From contig JBLWVL010000020.1 of assembly GCA_048268485.1 (NCBI GenBank), positions 1 through 62,723 on the forward strand: DNA of 62,723 nt, written 5' to 3'. Below the pieces are notes generated by a model. The model saw only the letters and a program-made list of their open reading frames with translations. It made no database searches and was not told the DNA's origin. The DNA comes from Oceanospirillum sp048268485. Its GTDB lineage: Bacteria > Pseudomonadota > Gammaproteobacteria > Pseudomonadales > Halomonadaceae. Made by a program: the position numbers and the translations under genes. Each line of letters starts with the position of its first letter. Positions within the stretch are counted from its first letter, which is position 1. Shown here piece after piece: positions 34,797-44,018 of the stretch.

Positions 34797-35534
34797 CTAA
34801 CCCTTATCGATCAAAGCAGCTTTAACTGCTTGCCGCTTTTCACGGGCTTCATCACGGATCACTTTCACCGACTGATACCATTCAGAGGGGTTTTCGATAT
34901 CGCCATCTTCAGCCAACCCAGGGTACTCAAGATTACGTTCTTTGCAAAACTGAGCAATTTTCGGCTGTGCCCACTCAAACAGCGTTGTCTCATATTCATC
35001 AGGTGGCATACGGGAGGAGTCATACAAGCCCGCTTGCTCACGCTGCCGCTGCGCTTCTGACAAGATAATGGCCGCAGCCACCGAGACATTATAAGACTCC
35101 ACCATCCCCATCATAGGAATCATAATATGCTCATCCGCCAGTTCCGCAGCAGTATCACTGACGCCGTACTTCTCTGCGCCCATTAAGATGGCGCAAGGCT
35201 TGGTGTAATCCAACTGCCGGTAATCCACGACTCGATCAGTAAAGGTCGCCGCATAAACTTTAAAACCTTCAGACTGCAGCTTTTTTATCGGTTTATCCAC
35301 GCCATCATAGAGGTGAACTTTGACCCAGCTGTGACTGCCCTTCGCAGTACCATGATAAGTACCATAACCGCCATCCGGGTCAGCAGAATGTACATGGTGA
35401 ACGCCAACAGCATCACAGGTTCGCACAATGGCTGACAGATTACGGGGTTTATGTACGTTATCGGTAATCACAGTCAGATCCGGCTGGCGGCGATTCAGTA
35501 CCGCTTTAATTTTGGCGAAACGCTCAGGACTCAC
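34797..35534 (-). CDS. trmH: tRNA (guanosine(18)-2'-O)-methyltransferase
   Basis: 245 aa SPOUT methyltransferase. SPOUT motif 1 is NVHKPRNLSAIVRTCDAVGV (~26-45), motif 2 ILMGAEKYGVSD (~115-126), motif 3 IMIPMMGMVESYNVSVAAAI (~136-155), the knot that binds S-adenosylmethionine. It methylates G18 of tRNAs; the C-terminal extension is as in TrmH. GTG start at 35534 with AGAGG 8 nt upstream. A small membrane protein gene lies 80 nt upstream on the same strand. Confidence 0.93.
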   Translation of the reverse strand: MSPERFAKIKAVLNRRQPDLTVITDNVHKPRNLSAIVRTCDAVGVHHVHSADPDGGYGTYHGTAKGSHSWVKVHLYDGVDKPIKKLQSEGFKVYAATFTDRVVDYRQLDYTKPCAILMGAEKYGVSDTAAELADEHIMIPMMGMVESYNVSVAAAIILSEAQRQREQAGLYDSSRMPPDEYETTLFEWAQPKIAQFCKERNLEYPGLAEDGDIENPSEWYQSVKVIRDEAREKRQAVKAALIDKG

Positions 35535-35614
35535 GCATTTTTCCTCTATCAGGTCAGATCAATAGGAATAGATGATATTTTTACTCGAATCAGCAACGAA
35601 GAAACCAGCAAACA

Positions 35615-36061
35615 TTAGGCGGATTGCAGACTCCCGGTCCACTCTACTCCTGTAATCAGGATCACAATCCCTAACACCATCTGCACCGTGAGTAACACCT
35701 GAATCTGGCTATTGCGTTTTTTGGCGCCAGCCCAGTTAACACTGCGGGTAGCTTGACGCAAATCCACCATACGCAACCAGAACAGTGGAACCTGAAGCAG
35801 ACACAGCCCGGCCACCAGAAGCCAGTAAACAACTGTTGATTGCAGATCAAATGTCAGCCAAAAAGGGGCCAGCACAAAAATCAGCAACCCAGGCAACGAC
35901 AAAGCCTGCTGAATTGTTAGTGCCGAAATTCGCTGACGATAGCCCGCCTCCGGATAACGGGCAGCAGGTGCCAGCAGCTCAGAAAAAAAAGCATAAATTG
36001 CAGGCAATAAAACGAAGGCCAACGCCAAAACAAACAGCGAAGTATTTAACATGAGTTCCAA
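35615..36061 (-). CDS. small inner-membrane protein, unknown function
   Basis: 148 aa with four predicted membrane helices (residues ~5-28, ~46-72, ~76-98, ~122-145) and basic connecting loops. No family recognised. Start is TTG at 36061, favoured because AGGA stands 6 nt upstream; the alternative is the ATG at 36052 with poorer spacing. It may share a transcript with trmH. Confidence 0.6.
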   Translation of the reverse strand: MELMLNTSLFVLALAFVLLPAIYAFFSELLAPAARYPEAGYRQRISALTIQQALSLPGLLIFVLAPFWLTFDLQSTVVYWLLVAGLCLLQVPLFWLRMVDLRQATRSVNWAGAKKRNSQIQVLLTVQMVLGIVILITGVEWTGSLQSA

Positions 36062-36204
36062 TGGATATCCTTAAGACAGATCTGGAAATAAAAGAGCTGG
36101 TAACATCAGCAAGCGGCCAACTGGAAGGTTGGCAATATTTGATTATAAATCAGAGCATTGAACAGATGGGGGTATTTTTTTAGAGTTCAATCACAGTTTA
36201 TACC

Positions 36205-38661
36205 TTAACGTCGGGAAGATGGCTCCAGCCGTACTCTCACCCGTTTAGTATGTCCCTGCTGGTCCAGTACTACCAGCTCATAATCCCCCGTCTGGTCAAA
36301 GCTCAGCATAACAGGTACACCAGAATCAGTTCGCCCCTGATGACGCCCATTAAGAAACCAATCCCGTTCCCCCTGACCGCCAACAGAAAATACTTCCAGC
36401 TGCAGCTGTTCTTTTGTCTCATCTTTCGGCTGCAACAGGCGTTCACCACTTTTAAGACCGACGATATGCAAAGGTGCCGACATTAAGGCATCCGGTTTAC
36501 AGCCCTTAGCCAGCGGTGGTAGCTGTCCACTCAATCGCCAGCGACGAGGAATCCAGGCTTCTGTCGGCTGAGGCCAAAGCGCCAGTTTCTGCGTTGAAAC
36601 CTGACCTGTTTGCGGCAAACAGCCACTACTGAGTCTCTCTCCCTGAGCGTTAACCCGGATCGTCACCGGGTTAGGTTGCAGGCCGTCCGTTAACTCATCC
36701 CTCAAAGTTGGCGGTACCTGCTTACGGATCACCCAGGCCTGATGAGCCACATGGCAATGTTCCGGGGGCGTCTCTTCTGCTAACTGCCCCAAGGGCCAGC
36801 AGATATTCTGTAAGCGTACCCGATCCGGCATCTTCGGCCACTGGGGATAAGGATCAAGAAAATCCTGAATCCGAAACAGAATCGGCAGCGCCGTAATCGC
36901 ACCGAAATAGCCCGGTGAAGGCGTGCCATCCGGACGCCCCACCCAAACGCCAATGGTCAGTTTGGGCGTCACGCCTATCGCCCAGGCGTCCCGGAAACCA
37001 TAGCTGGTGCCGGTTTTCCAGGCGATACCAGGTGCATGATCGCGAATCGAGGGATTGCGGGTCTCATCCGGACGGGCATTGCGCAGCAGGCGGGCAACCA
37101 CCCAGCTGGTCTCCTCCGACATCAGCCAGCGGCTGTCAGTACTTACCTGTTCCTGGCTTGGCTGAAGCAAGGCTGTAAGCGGTTTAACCTGCCCTTTGTT
37201 TGCCAGACCACCATAAAGCGTCACCAGATCCCAAAGATTAAAACCACCGCCCCCCAGAGCCATCGCCAGATTGGGCGCACTGCCTCCGGGCATACGATAG
37301 GGTGTGCGTACATTGGTCAAAGCGGCAGCAAAGCGCTCCGGAGTCAGCGCTTCCAGTACCTGTACCACCGGCAGGTTCAACGACTGCCTTAAGGCGGTAT
37401 GGGTATCCACGGCCCCCGAGAATGCGCGGGCGAAATTTTCCGGCTGGTACTCTTTCTGATAGCGCGGTGTATCCCGTAGCAGGCTGGCGGAATGGATTAA
37501 ACCTTCTTCCAGTGCCAAACCATAGATAAAGGGCTTAAGAGTGGAGCCCGGCGAGCGGATCGCCTGCACCATGTCCACATGGCCAAAGCGTTTCAGGTTC
37601 AGAAAGTCCGCAGATCCGACATAGGCGATCACTTCACCGGAAGCGTTATTCGCCACCAGAACCGCCGCCGAGTGACCGTTGGGATAGACCTGAATCTCCT
37701 CCTGCAACAGGGTTTGCAGCTCGGCCTGAATATCAGCATCCAATGTCGTTTGAATCACCGCCTGATTCGGATATTGCTGATGTAACTCCCGCGCCAGCAG
37801 TGGGGCCAATAAAGGCATATCCGGTTGCCAGGCGACCACAGCTTCAAGCTGTGCACGCTCAAAGGCCTTCTGATCAATCACACCAAAATCGTAAAGTCGC
37901 TGCAACACTTTGTCCCGGGCTGCTCTTGCCCGCTCCGGATAGCGATCCGGTCTCAGACGCGAGGGTGCCTGCGGCAATACTGCCAGCAAAGCACTCTGAG
38001 CGAGCGAAAGCTCAGAGGCTGACCGATCCAGATAGAGGCGGCTCGCCGCTTCAACCCCCTCAATGACACCGCCCATGGGGACATAATTGAGATAAAGCGT
38101 CAGGATCTCTTCTTTCGTCAGATACCACTCAAGCTGTATCGCCCGCAGAATTTGATGCAACTTACCGAAGATATTACGCTGATGGGGGTCCAGCCGGCGA
38201 GCCACCTGCATGGTGATGGTCGAACCACCGGACACAATACAGCCGCAGCGCCAGTTCTGCCACGCCGCCCGGGCAATCGCGAAGGGATTAAAGCCTGGAT
38301 GTTGATAAAACCAACGGTCTTCGTAGTTGAGTACCGCTTTGAGATAATCCGGCGATATATCTTCCAGCCCGACCTGATAGCGCCAAAGGCCTCTATGGTC
38401 AGGGAAGATTCTCAGGGGCCTTTTATGACGGTCCACAACCGTTTGCGCAAAGCTAAGGCTCTGAGAGACATTACCAGCCTCCCCGCCAGACAATATCCCA
38501 CTGCCGGACAACGCACCGCTACCGGGCAAGACCGCATCAAGGGGATAAACCCGATCCAATACGGCAAGGGCGAGTACAACCAAAAAACCAAAGAAAAGCA
38601 GCAGGCCTGAAAGGCCTGCTGTTATCGGGTATCGGCTTCTGAACTGATCAAGCTTATTCAA
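36205..38661 (-). CDS. pbpC: penicillin-binding protein 1C
   Basis: 818 aa bifunctional class A PBP. TM anchor (~15-35), glycosyltransferase domain GT51 (NYEDRWFYQHPGFNPFAIAR, ~110-130; GGSTITMQVARRL), transpeptidase domain with SPGSTLKP (catalytic Ser ~371), SLN and KTGTS (~551), and a C-terminal BiPBP_C-like domain (~740-810). A Gly/Ser-rich spacer (GSGALSGSGILSGGEA) follows the anchor. Polymerises and cross-links peptidoglycan. It lies 34 nt downstream of yfhM, the widely conserved alpha-2-macroglobulin/PBP1C pair thought to protect the wall after damage. Confidence 0.94.
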   Translation of the reverse strand: MNKLDQFRSRYPITAGLSGLLLFFGFLVVLALAVLDRVYPLDAVLPGSGALSGSGILSGGEAGNVSQSLSFAQTVVDRHKRPLRIFPDHRGLWRYQVGLEDISPDYLKAVLNYEDRWFYQHPGFNPFAIARAAWQNWRCGCIVSGGSTITMQVARRLDPHQRNIFGKLHQILRAIQLEWYLTKEEILTLYLNYVPMGGVIEGVEAASRLYLDRSASELSLAQSALLAVLPQAPSRLRPDRYPERARAARDKVLQRLYDFGVIDQKAFERAQLEAVVAWQPDMPLLAPLLARELHQQYPNQAVIQTTLDADIQAELQTLLQEEIQVYPNGHSAAVLVANNASGEVIAYVGSADFLNLKRFGHVDMVQAIRSPGSTLKPFIYGLALEEGLIHSASLLRDTPRYQKEYQPENFARAFSGAVDTHTALRQSLNLPVVQVLEALTPERFAAALTNVRTPYRMPGGSAPNLAMALGGGGFNLWDLVTLYGGLANKGQVKPLTALLQPSQEQVSTDSRWLMSEETSWVVARLLRNARPDETRNPSIRDHAPGIAWKTGTSYGFRDAWAIGVTPKLTIGVWVGRPDGTPSPGYFGAITALPILFRIQDFLDPYPQWPKMPDRVRLQNICWPLGQLAEETPPEHCHVAHQAWVIRKQVPPTLRDELTDGLQPNPVTIRVNAQGERLSSGCLPQTGQVSTQKLALWPQPTEAWIPRRWRLSGQLPPLAKGCKPDALMSAPLHIVGLKSGERLLQPKDETKEQLQLEVFSVGGQGERDWFLNGRHQGRTDSGVPVMLSFDQTGDYELVVLDQQGHTKRVRVRLEPSSRR

Positions 38662-38695
38662 GGTTACTCATGACCTTTAAGCATCTGTATGACCG

Positions 38696-41600
38696 TTAAT
38701 CGCCCTGAGAAGACGCACCGGGTTGCGATATCATCAGAAGACCCGGGGAATCGCTGATCGCACGCACTTCCGGATCATACATATCCTCCACCAGAGAGTT
38801 CGGAATCCGGTAAGTACCCGGTGTTACCGCCCGCGCCAGATAGAAGATACGGGTATCTTCATATTCACCCCAGCGAGAATCCTTACCCGCAACAAGGGCT
38901 GCCACAAAACGGTCATCGCGATACTCCTGATGACGGATATCGGCCCGTTTCATCCACAGATCCAGCGATTTGCCTTCCACATTGATCTCATTAAGCTTCA
39001 GGCTATCACCCAGGTTCTGGTTTTCCAGCTCAAGGCCGGCAGGTAGCAGATCAACCAGCAGCAGATCCGGGCGGAAGGTATCGCTGCGAACATGGAGGCT
39101 GACCAGAACCCGGTCACCGGTCTGCAGCTGAATCTTCCCATCACGAATAGTCAGAGGGTTTCCAGAGACATCCATAAAACGTCTGGTAAGGCTTACATCA
39201 CCTTGGCTGAAAGCCTCAGGAGCTGTTTCTGGGGTATTTTGAACCGCAAAATCCACATACAGCGTCGACTGACTCAGGTTGGTGATTTTCGCCCCCTTCA
39301 TCAGGTCTTCGCCCACAGCGCTCTGGTAAAAACCTTTATCGTAGGTGTAACGGGAACGCTTACTGCCCAAACGCACTTCTGCCTGCCATGGCTTACCGCC
39401 CACAGCGTTCAGCGCCTGCGATAACTGCAGTACAGAGATCTGTTCCTGAGTGCTCAGGTAGCGACGCTCTCTCAGTTTACCGCTCACCGAGCGGGTCAGG
39501 TTCTGAACCCGGCCGTCATCCATATCATGCTCAGCCAGCAGACGAGCTTGCTGCGCTTTATCGCGAATCAGAGAGCCGTAGTGCCCGATATAACGCCAGT
39601 CGCCATCTGATGTCATCAGGTCCTGGTCTGTGGTGCGGGCGATAAGTACGTTCGCCAGCTCCCGGTCGCCCTGAAGTTTTGCTGCTGCTGCCAACTGAAT
39701 AATACTCAGAGATGGCGTCTCGCTATCGACATCCTTAGCCAGTTTTCGTATATCCGCCAGGGTTGCACGGTTATTCCGGGCCAATACATAGTGTGCATAA
39801 GCCTTATAGGAGAAACGATACTGATCCGGCTCCGGCGACCAACGCTCACGCATATTGCCACGCCCCCGGACGTAGTCCTGCAGGCGCTTCAGGGTACGCT
39901 CCATCATGGCGGGATCAACGCTAATACCGGCATTAACGGCATCGGTCATAAAGTGACCCGCATAAGCGGTCAGCCAGTGCTGCTCATACTCATCGGTGGC
40001 TGACCACATCCCAAAGCCACCGTTGCTCTTCTGCTTTTTAGCCAGACGTTCCAGCCCCGCTTCCAAAGCAGACTGCCGGTAGGCCGGAGAATACTGAACA
40101 CCACCGATGGCCTCAAGCTCGCTATCCAGGCTGTACAACCACGGATAAGTACTACTCACCGTCTGTTCCAGACAGCCATAAGGATAATGCAGCAGACTAT
40201 CCAGGTGAGTGTGCACATCCAAAGGAACCCTATTATCAACACCCGCCGCTATTTTTAGGGTTTCCGGGTTGATCGTGGATGGATCTGCAGCAAATTCATG
40301 GGGCTCCAGAACCATACTCTTCCCCGGAGCCAGAGAGCCACGCTTAGTATATGTTGTTACCGGATACGGTTGACGACTGATCAGCCCCCAGCGGCGATCC
40401 ACCGGGTACTCGTCAATTCCGGTAACCTTCGCGTTGAACTCAATCCGGCCACTGCGACCACCTGCCGTGAAAGGATAGTTCAGGGTGCGCTTCTCCTTAT
40501 CCGCCAGAGTCAGTGTTTGTATCAGCGCCGAAGGGTCAGCCAGTTTTGCCGGGCCCGTGGCCTGCATCTGCACCTGGATTTCCTGCGGCTCACCACTTAG
40601 GTTTGTGACATCCAGAGCCACCTGAGACTCATCACCGGCAGCAATAAATCTCGGCAGAGACAACTGGGTAACCAGAGGCGCTGCGACAATGATCTCCTCT
40701 TCCAGATGGCCGAAACGGCTATCATCAAAGGCAACCGCCATCAGACGCAGACGCCCGTTGAAGTCCGGCAGATCCAACGGAATGACGGCTTCACCATTCA
40801 CCACATCGACCCGGCCGGAATAGAGGGAAACGATCTGTACTTCAGAGCGAGCCAGATCACCGCCTCGGGTCAGACCACCGTCACCACCAAAGGCGATACC
40901 TGCGTTCTTGTCATCGTTCAGCTCAATCAGGTCCGAATACATATCGTGATGTTTCACCTGATAACTACGCTTGGCAAAGAAAAAATCTGCCGGCTCCGGT
41001 GTCTCAAATCGGGTGATGGAGAGAATGCCCACATCCACGGCTGCCAGTGTTACCCAAGCCTTCTTGACCGGTTGCCCTGTGCTGTCAGAGATTTTCAGGC
41101 GAGCTTCCACTGTCTGATTCGGCAGCCATTTCTCCGGCAGTTCGGCGCTTACCTGCAATGTACGAGCCGTTCGATCCAGAGGCAGGTGGGCGAGACCGAT
41201 TGCGCGGGTTGGTGTGATACGACCGTTTTTATCACTCGGCTGCAGATGCAGGGCGGTAATGTAGATATCGTGCCGGTTCCACTCAGGATCAATCGGAATC
41301 TCAACAACAGCACCTTCTTTTGGCGTTGTTATCCGTTTCGACCAAAGCAGACGATCACTTTCCACCAGAATCAGGGTTTCACCCGCTGAAGGCGGTGTCA
41401 GCGTCAGCTGAACCTTATCACCCGCGTTATAGGCCGGTTTATCCAGCATCAGAGCAACCTGATCCGGAAAGGAGGTATTTTGCGGCTGATCACCCCACCA
41501 GTAATCTGTCTCAAAGGGTAGTTTAGTTATCAGTCCCGTGCTGTTATCCGTCACTTCAAGGCGATATTGCCCCCAGTTCACCGGCACCTGAACCTTCGCC

Positions 41601-43660
41601 ATCTCTCCGGCATCAATGGAAACCGGCAGGGTCAGCTCAGTGATATCCTGATCGGTATGGGTCGCATACCAGCCCCGGCTATCACTAAAGCGCCAGTAAG
41701 TTTTTCGGGTCTGATTGACCACTTTTACCGTCAGGTCCTTTTTGGCGAGCAGCTCACCGTCAATATTGGTATAGATCAGCTCAAATTCCGCCAGACTGTT
41801 ACTGGGCACCTTGTCATCAAACAGTGGCCGGATACCCACAAGCTGGTCTGCGGGTAACAGGTGCTGGGTATAACGACGCACAACGGGACGACCACCGCTC
41901 TCAAACAGACTGCCGGTGACCTGTGCCTGCAGCGGAATTTTGGTTTCCTTCCAAGTCGGTTGCTCATTCAGCACCAGCACACCCTCAGCATTCAGCTGCT
42001 GATTAGTACGGGAGAAAGCCTGATTCCAGTCACGGTTTTTTGGCTGGCCAAAGAAAAAATCCGGGAAGGCGGCAATCGGATGTACCGATGGCGCGATCTT
42101 AAACTCAGCATCAAAACGGTTATTCGCGGCCGGAGCACCATACAGATACTCCCCCAACACCTTAATGTTCAGAGGCTGTGTCGCCATCTGAGCCAGTGGT
42201 TGATTATCCGGGTTCCAGCTAATTTTCAGCCGCTCCGGCATAAAGTCCTCAACCTTAAAGCTGTAGCGCCAAACCTGATTTTCCGGGCCTTTTACCTGCA
42301 CCTGCCAATTACCGGTTTTAGCATCAGCCGCCAGCGGGTAGTCAAAGGTGTAGAAGCCGTTGCCCGTGCTCTCCCAGCTCAGGTTTTTCACTTTCTGGCC
42401 GTCCGGGCGTACCAATGTCAGCATAAGCTTTGTATCCGGCAGGCGCTGACCATCCTCATCGCGCAGCAGAGCGTTAAGGATCACCGTATCACCACCGCGA
42501 TACAGGTCACGGGGGGAATAGATAAAGAGTTCACGCGGCAGGAACTGACGGGAACCGGCTCCCATACGGGACAGGTCCAGCGGGGGGTGGTTCAGCGGCA
42601 TCAGAGTAATAGAGTCACCTTCCGTCACCATCAACGCTTTCTGACGGTAAGGCTCAACCTGGTACGGGATATGGGTCTTACCCATTCCCGTTGTGGTGTA
42701 CCAGCGGTTGTTCTCACCCTTGTAGGTCAGTAATTCAACTTTGGCACCCACCACGGGTTTAGCATCGGACAGGCGATGCACATAGACATCCATTGCATCC
42801 CGGTAGCGACGAACATGCACACCCAGATCGGTCACACTAAACCAGTTCACAGAAAGCGTGTTTTCAAATCGGGTCGGATCCCGCATCACCGCCAGATAAA
42901 CACCCGGCTCTTTTAATGCCGGAATATTCTGCACCGGCAGATTTACAGTTTTCAGCTTATTAGCTTCAGCATTCAACTCAAAGCGGGCTTCATAGACCAG
43001 ATCCAGAAGTTCTTCGACATCACTCAGGCGGTAATAGCCTTCACTGCTACTGCTCCGCTTCCAACTCAAAAGAGTTCGCAGCGCTTCCTCATCATTCTGT
43101 AACCGAAAGAAGCTGACATTGGCCTGAGGCACATTCTGACTTTGCACCGGCAGACCACCGGAGCCATTCAAGGGAAGGTAATGCCCATCACTTAAGAAAC
43201 GCACAATCTTAGGTGCCGGACTCAGGGTCACGGTTTCAGAGCTTGGTTTTGTCAGTGTTTCGCCATTCGCCGCCTGCAGACCTTCAGAAACCTGGACCTC
43301 ATATTTACTCTCAGGCTCCGGATTCAGCAAATAGAGAAAGAGTCCGTCGTCCGAAAGCACCCAGTTGGAATGACGACTAGCGACCTGAACATAGGACTGA
43401 AACGGCTTACTGCCATCCAACGGCACTGAAAAGCGTATACCGACCGTATTACCATCGTCATAACTGACTTCACCGATATGAGTCACCTCCAGTGGCAAGC
43501 CAGCATATATATCTTCTGAAGTATTCGCATAAGTGCCCGAAGCCAAAGTAACAAGCAGCACCATACCGAGTATTTGCAATCGCAACACCCTAGCTGAAAT
43601 AGAGAATAAAAACGAAAAGCCGATTTGAGAGCAACGGCCGGAGATAACGGTCTGGGTCAT
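38696..43660 (-). CDS. yfhM: bacterial alpha-2-macroglobulin (YfhM-like)
   Basis: 1654 aa from the ATG at 43660 (AGGGAA 7-8 nt upstream); an in-frame extension to 43753 lacks a ribosome site. MG-domain series, bait region, and thioester YPYGCLEQT (Cys ~1163), then the alpha/alpha thioester domain and a closing VDLLPAGLELENQNL region like E. coli YfhM. It traps attacking proteases covalently in the periplasm. Odd: the signal region ends LVTLASGTYAN with no lipobox Cys, whereas E. coli YfhM is a lipoprotein; a soluble periplasmic form or membrane-anchored form is implied. Operon with pbpC. Confidence 0.93.
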   Translation of the reverse strand: MTQTVISGRCSQIGFSFLFSISARVLRLQILGMVLLVTLASGTYANTSEDIYAGLPLEVTHIGEVSYDDGNTVGIRFSVPLDGSKPFQSYVQVASRHSNWVLSDDGLFLYLLNPEPESKYEVQVSEGLQAANGETLTKPSSETVTLSPAPKIVRFLSDGHYLPLNGSGGLPVQSQNVPQANVSFFRLQNDEEALRTLLSWKRSSSSEGYYRLSDVEELLDLVYEARFELNAEANKLKTVNLPVQNIPALKEPGVYLAVMRDPTRFENTLSVNWFSVTDLGVHVRRYRDAMDVYVHRLSDAKPVVGAKVELLTYKGENNRWYTTTGMGKTHIPYQVEPYRQKALMVTEGDSITLMPLNHPPLDLSRMGAGSRQFLPRELFIYSPRDLYRGGDTVILNALLRDEDGQRLPDTKLMLTLVRPDGQKVKNLSWESTGNGFYTFDYPLAADAKTGNWQVQVKGPENQVWRYSFKVEDFMPERLKISWNPDNQPLAQMATQPLNIKVLGEYLYGAPAANNRFDAEFKIAPSVHPIAAFPDFFFGQPKNRDWNQAFSRTNQQLNAEGVLVLNEQPTWKETKIPLQAQVTGSLFESGGRPVVRRYTQHLLPADQLVGIRPLFDDKVPSNSLAEFELIYTNIDGELLAKKDLTVKVVNQTRKTYWRFSDSRGWYATHTDQDITELTLPVSIDAGEMAKVQVPVNWGQYRLEVTDNSTGLITKLPFETDYWWGDQPQNTSFPDQVALMLDKPAYNAGDKVQLTLTPPSAGETLILVESDRLLWSKRITTPKEGAVVEIPIDPEWNRHDIYITALHLQPSDKNGRITPTRAIGLAHLPLDRTARTLQVSAELPEKWLPNQTVEARLKISDSTGQPVKKAWVTLAAVDVGILSITRFETPEPADFFFAKRSYQVKHHDMYSDLIELNDDKNAGIAFGGDGGLTRGGDLARSEVQIVSLYSGRVDVVNGEAVIPLDLPDFNGRLRLMAVAFDDSRFGHLEEEIIVAAPLVTQLSLPRFIAAGDESQVALDVTNLSGEPQEIQVQMQATGPAKLADPSALIQTLTLADKEKRTLNYPFTAGGRSGRIEFNAKVTGIDEYPVDRRWGLISRQPYPVTTYTKRGSLAPGKSMVLEPHEFAADPSTINPETLKIAAGVDNRVPLDVHTHLDSLLHYPYGCLEQTVSSTYPWLYSLDSELEAIGGVQYSPAYRQSALEAGLERLAKKQKSNGGFGMWSATDEYEQHWLTAYAGHFMTDAVNAGISVDPAMMERTLKRLQDYVRGRGNMRERWSPEPDQYRFSYKAYAHYVLARNNRATLADIRKLAKDVDSETPSLSIIQLAAAAKLQGDRELANVLIARTTDQDLMTSDGDWRYIGHYGSLIRDKAQQARLLAEHDMDDGRVQNLTRSVSGKLRERRYLSTQEQISVLQLSQALNAVGGKPWQAEVRLGSKRSRYTYDKGFYQSAVGEDLMKGAKITNLSQSTLYVDFAVQNTPETAPEAFSQGDVSLTRRFMDVSGNPLTIRDGKIQLQTGDRVLVSLHVRSDTFRPDLLLVDLLPAGLELENQNLGDSLKLNEINVEGKSLDLWMKRADIRHQEYRDDRFVAALVAGKDSRWGEYEDTRIFYLARAVTPGTYRIPNSLVEDMYDPEVRAISDSPGLLMISQPGASSQGD

Positions 43661-44018
43661 ACAAGTATTCCCTGTGGAAAAGCCACTTTCAGTGTAATGA
43701 GACAGACTCCAGAAACGAGGAGCAAACCAGCAACAACATAAATAAAGTTGCACAGCAGTAGCAGAAGAATTTATTTATAAAATGCTGCAGAGTATAACCT
43801 ATTCCTCTTACCATCATAGGTTCGGAATACGGGGAAACCAATACCAACCAAAACTCTTTACTGGTTGCGTTTTCCGCTAAAAAAACGCCACTTTCCCTGA
43901 TTTAACACACTAAAGGCACTATAAATTACAATTTGTTACAGTTTCAGAAAAGTTTATAGGTACTATTGTTTACCTTCTTTTCTACGACCTTCGTCAACCC
44001 TAGAATATCCCAGACGGC
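43661..44018. other. divergent gap yfhM / chemoreceptor
   Basis: 358 bp with no gene seen. TTGTTA and TATAGG, 16 bp apart around 43932-43960, are a possible plus-strand promoter for the chemoreceptor at 44019. Confidence 0.35.

Noticed and set aside
41861..42733. A 290-codon plus-strand frame inside the alpha-2-macroglobulin gene.
   Set aside because: It is antisense to a strongly conserved coding region, with a composition typical of a shadow frame.
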